A program made the position numbers and the translations under genes. Source: Hordeum vulgare subsp. vulgare (Eukaryota > Streptophyta > Magnoliopsida > Poales > Poaceae). From it: a DNA stretch of 64,000 nucleotides. How positions within the stretch are numbered: the first letter of the stretch is position 1; the number at the start of each line of letters is the position of its first letter. Where the stretch lies: contig NC_058521.1 in assembly GCF_904849725.1 (NCBI RefSeq), positions 565,274,176 to 565,338,175 on the forward strand. Reading direction: 5' to 3'. Below, in pieces: positions 49,762 through 61,235 of the stretch. The notes below the pieces were generated by a model, which was not told where the DNA came from, did not search any database, and saw only the letters and a list, made by a program, of their open reading frames with translations.

Positions 49762-52429
49762 TGTAACATCCCAATTTTCCTAAATTCGGATGTTAATAGA
49801 TCATTCATATGCATTTCATATTTTCCTATGCATTATTTGTTCTTCTGAAATTCTATTCATATTGCAACTGCGGGCAATTTATTGGAGTGGAGATAATATG
49901 ACTTCTCCCCTGTCAAATAAAAGTGCATAATGTTCAGAATGTTATTTGAAGTTGTCCGATTTAGTTTTGCAAATTTTTATAAACTCCGAATGATTTTTAG
50001 TTGAGTTTTAAAAAAAAAAGCTCGTTGTGCGTCCTATTGCATAATTTTTTTTTAAAATATTGCATTAGGTGGAACTAGGTTCCTTTATTTTTTATTAGGG
50101 GATTTATTTTATACTTATATATATGTTTCTATATTAGCATTTTAATATATATATATATATGTATGTATATATATATATTGCTATATGCGTATGTATTTTT
50201 TTATATACATATGTATATATTTTTGTATACGTATATCATTATTATTTTCTCTGTTTGTTTTATTTAATATATATATATATATTATTTTAATACTTTTTTT
50301 GTGATTTTACTTTAAAAAAAGGAAACTAGCTGGCCAGGCCGAGCCAAAGGCTCAGCCTCGCCAGCACACCACGAGCATCCCAGCGCACACGTTAGTTGAA
50401 ACCGAGACCGGGCTAGGGAAGAGCTCCTGTTGGCCAGGGCTTTTTATTCCTCGCGAGGGAGATATCCCAGAGACCGAAGCCCTTCGCCCGAGACCCGCTG
50501 GTGCCACGATTTCGATCTGCCACCGCGCCCCATCTCGCCGAGGAACCCACCGCGGAGCAACACCGGAGCACCACCGAAGTTCGTCCGTGTTTGCCGGAGT
50601 TCGCGGAGCCGCCATCACCGGAGTTTGTCCGACCGCCACCGGAGAAGCACCACCGGAGGCACCACGCCGAGACCGACCCGTTTTCCCCGCTGTTCGTGGT
50701 GAGAACGCACGCACGAGCCGATTCATCAAACCCCGATGAACAGCTTCTGGGCGAATAAAATCTGTTTTTAGCTCTGTCACATTCTCGGTATAATTTTGAA
50801 ACGCGTTTATCTTTTTACTCGTAACTCCGATTCAGGAAATTCTTTTTCCTGTGATCTCGTATTGATGAGTAGGACATGTTAGAACCAGTAGTTTTCAGTT
50901 TTACAAATTTTTTTTTTGTTAAATTAGATTTACTTTAGACGTACTGGAGGCCATATTTTGCAAATCGTTCATCCGGTTTAGTTGATTATTTTTGCGTTGT
51001 CATTGTATCAGCATGTAGATGATTTTATAACTGCTGCCATGCTATTTATTCTTTGGTTTTAAACAACTTGTTTTATTGCCGATGGTTTTATTTGGTGTTA
51101 TGTGATTGTGATGATTGATTGGTGTGATTATTTGCAACGTGTAGATTGTGCGGAGTGAGACGCAAACTATTGTCAGGAGTGTGACTTTCTGAACCAGAAT
51201 CAAGGCAAATTACATGTTGATCATCCTTTACCTATTATTTTCTATGCATGTAGTATTATATCACCCTATGAAAATTATGCATGTATAGGAATATTATTAT
51301 TATTGCTATGCTATTAGGCTATATCCCCTTGTCATGAAGATCGTGGTATTTGTAATTTTGCTATGCTATGTAGATGGGGATTGGTTCCTGTATTCATTGA
51401 GATTATGTGAGGATTACTACAAAATAAATTTGAGTAGTAATTAAGGATTTAATTCACCTCTCGGCGGATATGGTATTGTTGGGTGGTTTCAAGAACATCA
51501 TGGTATCAACCCTCTGAATGTAAGTGGATGCCGCCCAGGTTCAAAAAGATCAAACAGACTTAGTGACTAGTAGCTTCCTTGTGCGACCACTGGCTAATAT
51601 GGGCTCTGGCTTAGTTGATCAGTCGTGGAAACCTTACCCGGATGTGCCAGCTGATGTAGCTATGATAGGTGGGATGGGCCTCCTGTGGGACTAGGTGACT
51701 GCTTCTGAAAGACTTCGTCTCAATCTTCGGGTTGGGTCTAGTGGGTACATCGTACTAACCTCTGCAGAGTGTATAAACTAATCATGATTAGCCGTGTCCC
51801 CGGTTATGGACAATTTTGAGCAGCTAGGCCATTACAGTTGTTGGATGATCTTGGCAGATGACACACTTAATAAAATTTGATGGGAAACTTAATAATGGTA
51901 ATAGGTTGGAGTTGGAGATGCCAATTCAACCATATGTGAGTATTGTAGCAAACAAATTAAAACTTGACTATTAGGTAGCTATGAGGATAAAATCAGCTTT
52001 CTGCAAAATAACCATCAGCCTTTCTCTTGTTATACTATGCATGTACATGTAGGTCTGTTATATTATTTTTCCTGTGTAACTTGCCAATACATTCAAAGTA
52101 TTGACCTATATGGCTGCGACGTATCATGTTGCAGGGTATTCAGACGAGGAGTAAGGTACCGTTAGGGTCGCGAGTCTTCACTCAAGATCGCCAGTGGACT
52201 ATGATGGGACTCGTCGTTATTATTCTGCTACTTTTCCGCTGTTTGATAGAATAAAGCTAGCTAAGTGCTATGCAGATTGTTATATTTTATAAATTCTGGA
52301 TCATACGTTATAATACATGATGCACTTGCTATTCTGGTTTTCATCTATACTGTATGTGCTAGCGAGTCGATCCAGGGACTAGCACAGTAAAGCACAGAGA
52401 CTCAAATCCTTCGAGGTTTGGTCGTTACA
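49762..52429 (+). repeat. 3' LTR of element J
   Basis: 2668 bp with the same termini as the 5' LTR. It keeps an AT-rich segment (about 50080-50330) rich in TATATA, a stretch at about 50440-50458 and a stretch near 50860-50930 that the 5' LTR lacks or has replaced. Elsewhere the two LTRs differ by scattered substitutions. Confidence 0.95.
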
Positions 52430-53752
52430 GCTATAGGCGGTTCCCAAACAGAAAAGTAAATTTTTGACTCCCCATACCACCGACCAATCACACTCCACGA
52501 CTAGCCGAATACTCGGGTGCCGTCCATACCAACATCAATCCAGGGGGAGTTTTGTTTGCAATTCTCTTTTCGATTTGAGCATGGAACTGGGAATTCCAAT
52601 TACCGACCCCTTTCTCGTGAATGATAGTGAATAAACACATATCGAGGATAACATGCCTAGCATGGAAGATACTAATCGCCCCTTGTCACCACATGAGCGG
52701 TTCGGGCATGCAAAACAGATTATTTCTTGAAGGTTTAGAGAGTGGCACATGCAAATTTACTTGGAATGACAGGTAGATACCGTATATAGGTAGGTATGGT
52801 GGACTGATATGGAACAACTTTGGGTTTATGGAAGTGGATGCACAAGCAGTGTTCCCGCTTAGTACAAGTGAAGGCTAGCAAAAGACTGGGAAGCGACCAA
52901 CTAGAGAGCGACAATAGTCATCAAAATGCATTGAGATTAACTAATATTGAGTGCAAGCATGAGTAGGACATAAATCACCATGAACATGAATATCATAGAG
53001 GCTATGTTGATTTTGTTTCAACTACATGCATAAACATGCGCTAAGTCAAGCCACTTGAAACATTCAAAGGAGGATACCATCCTATCATACTACATCATAG
53101 TCATCTCAAAATTCATGTGGGCAACCAAGACAAACCATTATAAGCTCCTAGCTAATTAAGCATGGCATTAGAAACTATGATCTCTAAGTTGTCATTGCAA
53201 ACATGTTTCTCTCACAACAAAGCTGAACTAGGAACAGTGAGCTAGTCATATTTACAAAAACAAAATAGATCGAGTTCATACCAGCTTTTCCAGGCTCAGT
53301 CACTTCATCATATATCGTTATTATTGCCTTTCATTTGCACGACCGAATGATGTGAACAATAATAAGAGTGCTCGTGCATTGGACTAAAGCTGAAATCTGC
53401 ACGCAAACACAAAGGAGAAGACAAAGTAATATGGCTCTTTGACAGCTAAACAGGTATGCATGCGAGAGCCACTAAACATTGTAACCATTATCTTCTACCT
53501 TGACCCAAAGAAAAATAAAACTATCTACACGAGAAAGCTCCCAATAAGCAAAAGAAGAAAAATAAAATATTTTTGGGTTTTTCTCAAACTAGACAAACAC
53601 ACGAAAAGTAAATGAGAGAAAGAAATAAACTAGCATGGATGATACAGTGGCAAAGTGTGAACACCGACTAACAAAGTGAAAGCGTAAGCAAGAATATAAA
53701 GTCGGTGAGAAACACGTACTCCCCCAAACTTAGGCTTTTGGCCTAAGTTGGT
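52430..53752 (-). other. Element I 3' internal region, right of element J
   Basis: It starts with the second GCTAT target copy (52430-52434), then AT-rich sequence with no supported gene up to the env-like stop at 53753. Short open frames here show no motif. Confidence 0.75.
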
Positions 53753-54758
53753 CTACTCCCATGGATGGTCCGGGCGATACCCAAAATCATAATGGGGGTT
53801 ATACGGGAGTGCTGCAGCCAGTGCCTGAATAGCTGCCTCATGGAGACGAGCAGTCTTTGCCTCCCTCTCATACTCCTCTGCCTCTCCTCTGGTTATGTAA
53901 TATCTCCGTTTTACCTGAAAGTCAAAGAAGGCAGGAGCAGGAAGGGTAATATGGAAAATATGCTGCCGGTTAAATATCAAACGGTATAGGAGGGATTCAG
54001 CATCCCTCTCAAGGAACTGATAGCGTGTCAAAGCGGTGCGATCAAGGAAAGTTGTATGGAGCTGGGGATCTCCTTCGCGGATGGGTACTCCAAGAAAATT
54101 TGCTATGCGAGTGGCATACATCCCACCAAAGAAATCCCCTTCATTAGCATTATTATTCGGCCTCCTTGCTATTATAGCTCCCGTGTTGAAACTTCTATCA
54201 CCCGTAACTGTGCTCTTAAGAATACTAAGGTCGGGTGCGCAGAGGTGATAATGCTGAATCTTGCCATTAATGCATCTGCCTATGAAGATGGCAAAATAAT
54301 GCAAGGCAGGAAAATGAATGCTCCCCATGGCAGCCAGCGTAATATCTCTAGTTTCTCCGACAGTTATACTAGAGAAAAAAAATCTCTAACCGAAGATTTA
54401 GGAGGATCATTGAGACTACCCCAAATAGGTATCTTGCCAATTCTATTGAAATGCTCTAAATCCATGGTATACGATTTGTCATAGAGATCAAACAGTACAG
54501 ATGTATCACGGCCAACTGAAAATTCGAATCTACGAACAAAAGAGGCAGTGAGAGCAACATACTGTTCACATGTATCGGAGATGAATTCTTCGAGTCCGAC
54601 GTTGTGAACAATTGTATCAAACTCGTCTTTGAAACCTGCCTCAATCATGAATTCATGAGAAGGCCATTCACATGGTTGTACCTGTGCGTTTCTCGGTTGG
54701 TAAGGATCGGGCTCCCGAATCGCAAGACGGGGACCTCTCTTGCTTGAGGAACCACCAT
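53753..54758 (-). pseudogene. Element I env-like gene, broken
   Basis: On the minus strand the ATG at 54758 starts MVVPQAREVP. The frame shifts between about 54740 and 54650 and again near 54364-54330, and ends at TAG 53753-53755. Recognisable parts are VLFDLYDKSYTMDLEHF, FPALHYFAIFIGRCI and DLSILKSTV. This is the env-like ORF of Triticeae Athila-type elements, related to a plant mobile-domain-like region. The tail is charged (EAEEYEREAKTARLHEAA). I see no clear signal peptide. A TTTTCAG acceptor-like site lies just upstream (about 54775, minus), so a spliced transcript is possible. Confidence 0.75.
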
Positions 54759-55139
54759 GATAGTTTCTCCTGAAAATCTTCCTTTTTTGAAATTTTCAGT
54801 GACCCAAAGGAAAAGTGAACAAGGCTCAACTAAACTTGTATAAACTACTCCCACAAGTGCCTAGAGGCCATATTACGCATCAAAACTACTTGGGACCAGC
54901 TAAAATTAGCATGCAAAGCTCAAGAACATGGTCACCAAGGCAGCAAAAATAGCGGAGTATAAGGCACTAGAGCAAAAACTAGTTGGACCAATGGAGGAGT
55001 CACATACCAAGGAGCAATTTCCCCAAAATAGTTCGGAGAATGATGCTTTGAGCAAGGAGATCGAAAATCCCAGCAAGAAGAGCAAGAACACGGGTTTGAG
55101 CTATGATACGATTTTTTCTGGAGGTAGGAGAAGAAGATA

Positions 55140-55400
55140 GGAGCTAGAATGAGTGGAGAGGGTGCACGTGGGCCCCACAAGCCAGGTAGGCGCGGCCAGG
55201 GGGGTGCCCACGCCTCCAGGGCTTGTGGCCCACTGGTGCAGCCCCCAGACTAGCTCTTCATCTCAAAAAAATTCAAAAATTCCAGAAAAAGCATACTTGA
55301 TTTTCAGGACGTTCGGAGAACTTTTATTTTCTGGGTACTTTTCCACGGGACGCTAAAACAGAAAACACGGAAAACTAAACTAAACCTATAATTTTTCTTC
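55140..55400 (-). promoter_or_regulatory. LTR-like segment inside element I, upstream of the env-like gene
   Basis: This stretch resembles part of the element's own LTR (41470-41670). It shares the CCACAAGCC...GGCTTGTGG hairpin arms, GGCGCGGCC, the TTCCAGAAAAA stretch and the GAGAACTTTTATTT stretch, in the same order and orientation. It lies between protease and env-like gene, where RT and integrase should be. It may serve as an internal promoter, or mark a recombination with an LTR that also removed pol. Confidence 0.55.
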
Positions 55401-55556
55401 TAAGCAACTGATGGTGAAAGCTTGGAACATTGGTTTGTGACTCCTCGATTCATCCATCTCATGGTCATCGAAAGAAATCCGTCAATGAGGTTGATCAAGT
55501 CTCGTTGACAAACTTTTTTGAATCACAAAAGGGAACGGAGAATTTTCGAATAGTCA

Positions 55557-58319
55557 CTAGGTTACCTCAATAGGGATGTGAATCTCCCCAACAAGCAAAT
55601 CATACTTCATCTTAACAGGTGGAATAGGGCATTCAAAGCTCCTAATAAGGATCGATGAAGTTTTCTCGATAGCATTGATGCAATGTACTCGATATTGTTT
55701 CTTCGAAAAGTGCACCGTATGTTCATTACCGTTGACATGGAAAGTGACATTGCCTTTGTTGCAATCTATAACAGCCCCTACAGTGTTTAAAAAGGGTCTT
55801 CCAAGGATGACTGCCATGGCATCGTCCTCGGGAATATCCAGAATAACAAAGTCTGTTAATATAGTAACGTTAGCAACCACAACAAGCACATCGTCGCAAA
55901 TGCTGATAGGGAAAGCAGTTGATTTGTCGGCCATTTGCAGAGAGATTTCAGTGGGTGTCAACTTATCCAGTTCAAGTCTACGATAAAGAGAGAGAGAGGC
56001 ATAACACTAACATCGGCTCCAAGATCGCATAACGCAGTTCTAACATAGTTGCCTTTAATGGAGCAAGGTATAGTGGGCACACCGGGATCACCTAGTTTCT
56101 TAGGAGTTCCACCCTTGAAGGTACAGTTAGCAAGCATGGTGGAAATCTCAACCTCAGGTATCCTCCTCTTATTAGTCACAATATCCTTCATGTACTTAGC
56201 ATACAGAGACATTTTGAGCATATCTGTCAAACGCATTTGCAGAAAGACAAGTGTGATCATTTCAACAAATCGCTCAAAATCCTCATCATCCTTTTTCTTG
56301 GATTGTTTTGGGAGGAAAGGGCATGGGTTTCTGAACCCATGGTTCCCTTTCTCTACCATGCTTCGTAGCAGCGAAGTCGTTCTTATCGCATCTTCTATTC
56401 TTAGGCTGTGGGTTATCAAGATCAACAGGTTCAATCTCCACATCCTTATCATTGCTAGGTTGAGCATCATCATGAACATCACTATTGATATTATCATTAG
56501 GCTCATGTTCATCACCAGATTGTGTTTCGGCATCAGAGACAGAGACATCGTTTGGACTCTCAGGTGTAGCAGCAACAGGGTTGCTAGCATGCAAATCCCT
56601 ATCATCTTTCTTCTTCCTAGGATGACTAGGTGCATCAGTGCTAACTCCTTGAGAATCTTGTTCAATTCTCTTAGGATGACCCTTAGGATACAAAGGTTCC
56701 TGAGTCATTCTACCGCCTCTAGTGACGACTCTAACAAAATTATCATTCAACTTATTGAGCAAGGCATTCTGAGCCTTAAGTACTTGTTCTACCTGAGAAG
56801 TAACCATAGAGGCATGTTTACTCAGAAGTTTAAGATCATTGACATTTCTGTCCACACAAGCACTTAAATGACTAAGCATACGAGCATTCTGTTCCAATTG
56901 TCTGCTAACATAATCATTGAAACTCTGTTGTTTGGCAAGAAAGCTATCAAATTCATCCAGGCATAAGCTAGCAGGTTTATCAAAAGGAATATCACTCTCA
57001 TCAAACCTACGCAGAGAATTTACTTCTACTACCTGTATCGGGTCATCAAGACCATAGATCTCTTCAATAGGTGGTAGATTTTTGACATCTTCAAATTTAA
57101 TGCCTTTCTCTTTCATAGATTTCTTAGCTTCCTGCATATCTTCGGGACTGAGGAATAGATTACCTCTTTTCTTCGGAGTTGGCTTAGGAGGTGGTTCGGG
57201 AATAGTCCAAGCATTCTCATTGCACAAGATGTTATTCAATAGAATCTCAGCTTATTCTACTTATCGTTCCCTAAAAACACAATCAGCACAACTATCTAGG
57301 TGGTCTTTAGAAGCGTTGGTAAGTCCATTATAGAAGATATCAAGTATTTCATTCTTCTCGAGAGGGTGAGCAGGCAAAGCATTCAGTAGCTGGACGAGCC
57401 TCCCCCAAGCTTGTGGGAGACTCTCTTCTTCAACTTGTGCAAAGTTGTATATTTCCTGCAAGGCAGCTTGCTTCTTATGGGCAGGGAAATATTTTTTAGA
57501 GAAGTAGTAGACCATATCCTGGGGGCTACGCACACAACCAGGAGCAAGAGAAGTGAACCAAGTCTTAGCATCATCCTTTAGCGAGAAAGGAAACAGCTTG
57601 AGGATATAGTAGTGGCGGATCTTTTCCTCACTAGTGAATAGGGTGGCTATATCGTGCAGTTTGGTAAGATGGGCTACAACCGTTTCAGACTCATAACCAT
57701 GAAAAGGATCAGATTTGATCAGAGTGATTAACTCAGGGTCGACAGAGAATTCATAATCCTTATCGGTCACAAAGATAGGCGAAGTGGAAAACTTCGGGTC
57801 ATATTTCATCCTAGCGTTCGGCGATTTTTCTTTCCACTTGCGCATTAATTTCTCAACATCATAGCTGTCGTTACACGCAAGAAAATCCTCAGCTATCTCT
57901 CCCTCCATAACATAACGCTCAGGCATATCAGGCAATTCAGGCATAATAGCAGGTTCTACTTCAATAGTATCAGCAGTTTCAGAAGTATCATCACATCTAG
58001 CAGCAACTCTAGCAGTTTGTGCATCAAGGAATGCACCTAGTGGCAAGGCAGTATCAAGCATAGCATCATCAGGCAAAGCAGTATCAAGCATAGCATCATC
58101 AGGCAAAGTAGTATCAAGCAAAACACCATCATAAGCATCATAGGCAGCAGAAGTAGCATCATCAAGCACAGGCGACATATCATGATTTCTAGGAGGAGGT
58201 GATGTCGCAAACTTACTCATAACTGAAGGTGAATCAAGTGCAGAGTTAGATGGCAGTTCCTTACCTGTCCTCGTAGTTGAGGGCAAGACTTTAGTTCTTG
58301 GATCTCTCAGATTCTTCAT
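55557..58319 (-). pseudogene. gag-pro: Element I gag and aspartic protease, broken
   Basis: On the minus strand ATG 58319 opens a gag of about 350 codons. It has a tandem DDAMLDTALP repeat (about residues 70-95) and a gag core (HYYILKLFPFSLKDDAKTWF, YYFSKKYFPAHKKQAAL). Stops lie at 57261-57263 and just after; the same frame resumes to 56286 with a Lys/Pro-rich and acidic linker and a Gln/Asn-rich coiled stretch. It then shifts near 56330 to a frame with KLGDPGVPTIPCSIK and the protease motif CDLGADVSVMP, and shifts again near 55965 to a frame with DDAMAVILGRPFLNT, ending at 55557. The DLGA protease triad variant is normal for Athila elements. No reverse transcriptase follows. Confidence 0.88.
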
Positions 58320-58400
58320 AGTGACCAGCAGACGTAAATCCCAAGTGACTCAGAGAATATAGCTGTGCTTCCCCGGCAACGGGGCAAGAAAATAGTCTTG
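58320..58400 (-). other. Element I leader and primer-site region
   Basis: The minus strand contains CCGTTGCCGGGGAAGCAC (about 58366-58383), the GTTGCCGGGGA type of primer region seen in Athila-like Triticeae elements. The 5' LTR that should follow is absent; sequence from about 58400 onwards joins to LTR material of element H. Confidence 0.6.
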
Positions 58401-58622
58401 ATATTTTGAGGTACTGTCTGCACTCAACCTGCCAAGGGTTACTGTCTGCACTCAACCTGCCGTTGGTGTTTATTGGGACTCCACTCTCTTTGACTGTTTC
58501 CGTTGAAATTTTGAGGTATATATCAGTTTTACGCTATTTACATGTGATTGCACTTTGATATATACATTGATGTATTGTGTGTGCCAGCATACTGATCCAG
58601 GGATGGCACAGAACACAGAGGC
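58400..58622 (+). repeat. End of the element H 3' LTR, truncated
   Basis: 58539-58622 matches 35736-35819 (ACATGTGATTGCACTTTG through CAGAGGCTTG). It then diverges, so the last bases of the LTR are missing. Two copies of ACTGTCTGCACTCAACCTGC lie at about 58412-58461. The right junction and any target duplication are lost. Confidence 0.75.
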
Positions 58623-60348
58623 TTGCCTCCCTTTATTGTTTGCACCCACTGAATTTGCCGTAGTCAATTATTAGGGTGAGCTCTCAGTAAAAATGTCAAG
58701 TTAAAATGTTCTCTTCCCAATTTTTCATCCGTCTATAACGCGTATCTTTCTGGAGTGCGTCATGTCCACGTGAGTACAAACGGATCGTGAGGTGTAAGGC
58801 GGGCAAGGTCAGACCAAGCAAGCAAATAGCGTCTGGTTGTCTTCAAGTTCTGGTAGAATCATTGTGATCTCGGAGCACAAAGCACCGAAATATGAACAAG
58901 AGTCATATGGAGATATGATTGGCAAAATATTGCCTACCGTTTGAATTCACGTCAGCACTGATGTCCACGTCAATGGTTGTGAATAAAATCAGGGTCTTGA
59001 ATCACTTACAATTAATTATGAGATATATTGATTTGAGTGGGAGCACAAATATGAATTAATTAAGTTTAATCCCTAGTGCAATTAATTATGAACAATGTCT
59101 ATGTATAGTTTGCATTTTAGATGTAGAATTATGGCCCATTCCACCTTTTCTGTTGAAATTGATTAGCTATTTTTATTATCCGATTTAACCTTTACGATTG
59201 GTAAATGTAATCATAGGATCACCCTCTAGAGTGCCAAGAAGGATTTTTTTCCTACTTCATACTTACAATATTCTCCAATTGATGCTAGGGATGATGTGAC
59301 TCATGTCCTTCGATCCAAAAGGCTAGAGTCCTATTACGGTCTACTTGCTTCCAAGAAACCCGAACTTCAAAATGTTTGGGATAGTTATGTGATATTCTTA
59401 GAACAAAAAAATGTTTTCAGAAACGAACAAAGGTTAAAAGATATGTAATATCTAAAGAAGTGTTTTGTTTGCAACATCTAGCGAATTGTTCAACTATGTT
59501 TAAAACTAAAATACATAGGACCCGGAAGAACACGAGTCATAAGTTGACGGTCGGAACTTAAAGAGAAAGAACAAATCCGAAGGATATAATGAGACTTATA
59601 TGCCTTAGGAAGTTTGGAGCTCGCGTCACTCTTAAAATTGAATGCTTCTTTTGTGAGTAGGAGAAATATTGGAGGTAAAATTAAGAAGTAAAAGGCATAA
59701 AGAAAGAAGGATGGAATGTTCAGCTCAGTTATGAATGTCATACAAGTTGTCACATGAATAATAGTTGGTCAAGTAATAGTAACTCTTGGGAATTGTGATT
59801 AAATTCTTGATCAAAAATTCTTCAGTATTATAGTTCAAAGTTCATCACAAGGATGCCGACTCGATTGCATGTTATTGGGAATTGATGCAAGAACTATGTA
59901 AGAGTTACACTACTTCCCATCAACATATTACCTCTATATTTTATTATCATAATTCATTTTAGAGTTTTGAACTCTCTAGCCCATTGCAGTTGCCACGATC
60001 CCGCCCAAAGATAGTCACCTGCCGTCGTGGACGCTCGGGACTTGCCCATCATCGGAGCTGTGGAGGGAGATGGGCAGGGAGAGGGGAGGAGGAGGAGGAG
60101 GAGGATGATGTTATGTGGATGACATCGGAGCATAGCTTATAGAGTCGCGACGAGGCCATGCGAAGGACTGGTCACCTGCTTCAATGCAGCGCAGCGACCG
60201 AAGTTGGTTCCTCGAGAACTTTCATTTGTATTGAAGCGGCGGCTTCCAAGAGGTCATGCCAGTCAGTGTCACCCTCCCTCCGGTCACATCGCAGCATCAA
60301 TGTCGGTCGTTGAGTGCTCTAGACCGGCATGAATGTGGCACGGTAAGC
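58623..60348. other. Intergenic region, no gene seen
   Basis: AT-rich to about 59960, then GC-richer with a GAGGAG run near 60085-60108. Open frames are short and without motif. I see no LTR ends or terminal repeats. Confidence 0.5.
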
Positions 60349-61235
60349 TGTAACAGCCCGGAATCGACGCTCTAGAAGATGCCCTTTTTATTCCATTGTC
60401 ATCGTGTGATTCTTTTGTTTGTCACATTCATCATCGCATCATCCGCATTGCATTGGAATTTTGTTGTCGTCATTTTTAAAAACTTGCATCCGTCCATAGT
60501 TATCGGTTCTCTCCGTTTTGGCATTGACCGTTTTGAGACCAACCACACACGCACGAGCCCGCGACATCGTTAAAAATATTGTTTTTAAAAGTGTGTATAA
60601 AACATTCTCGGAATGGGTAGTAACTTGGTGAGCAGTCTTAATATAGTGTAGGTAGACCGCCTGCCAAATTTCATCGCATTCGGAGGTCCTATGATACCCC
60701 CATCCCTTAAACATATAACGACACTATAGCTGGTCAAATCGAGACGTTTTTCGTATATAAAAAATGTTGCCGGGTTTCCCATTTTCCCTCTCATCTCTGC
60801 CTAGCCCCTCTGGAGAGTGCACTGACCTGCGCGCAACTCCGTGAACCAATTTTCCCGACCGCCCGATCTAAATTGGAGGGTCCAAAACTTTCCCCTCCAA
60901 TCCACCTACCAATTTAAGCAGCTAACCCTAGACCAATCCCTAAAAATCCTCCTCATGTCCCATCCAATGGTGTGCGCCGCCGCCACTCCACGTGCCTTGT
61001 TTTGCGTGCCTGACCAATCCTCTTGCACACAACTCATGATCCTCCCGATCCAATCACCCACAACCTTCTATCCACAGGAGCCAACGCCCAAAACCCTGCG
61101 CGTACTGAGCCCCGATTTTGCCGGTGAGTAGCCCCGGTGACAAGCGCCCCGCGTGCCTCCTGTGGATCGGCCACAACAAGGCCACGTCGGGCCACTGCTG
61201 CTGGCTACGCCTATAGGGATTTCCTTGGCAAATAT
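60349..61235 (+). repeat. Truncated gypsy LTR
   Basis: Starts TGTAACAGCCCGGAATCG at 60349. The TGTAACA start and the following CTCTAGAAGATGCC are typical of chromovirus LTRs in grasses. It stops near 61235 where another LTR family begins. No internal region is attached. Confidence 0.6.

Larger units (their letters stand above)
42433..52429 (+). mobile_element. Complete Ty3-gypsy chromovirus J, Tekay type
   Basis: The element has both LTRs (42433-44793 and 49762-52429), the primer site, one gag-pol frame, a polypurine tract and a perfect 5-bp target duplication GCTAT. The C-terminal chromodomain-like end and the motif set fit the Tekay lineage. It is structurally complete, but its single polyprotein frame has three nonsense codons. 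It inserted into the 3' non-coding part of element I. Confidence 0.95.
40408..58390 (-). mobile_element. Athila-like Ty3-gypsy element I, non-autonomous, lacks RT, integrase and 5' LTR
   Basis: On the minus strand the order is primer-site region (about 58360-58385), gag and protease (58319-55557), LTR-like segment (about 55400-55150), env-like gene (54758-53753), 3' non-coding region, polypurine tract (41794-41808) and 3' LTR (41793-40408). Reverse transcriptase, RNase H and integrase are missing between protease and env, and the 5' LTR is gone. Element J splits it at 42432/52430. The gag, protease and env-like parts resemble Triticeae Athila-lineage elements. It inserted into the 3' LTR of element H. 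Confidence 0.85.
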
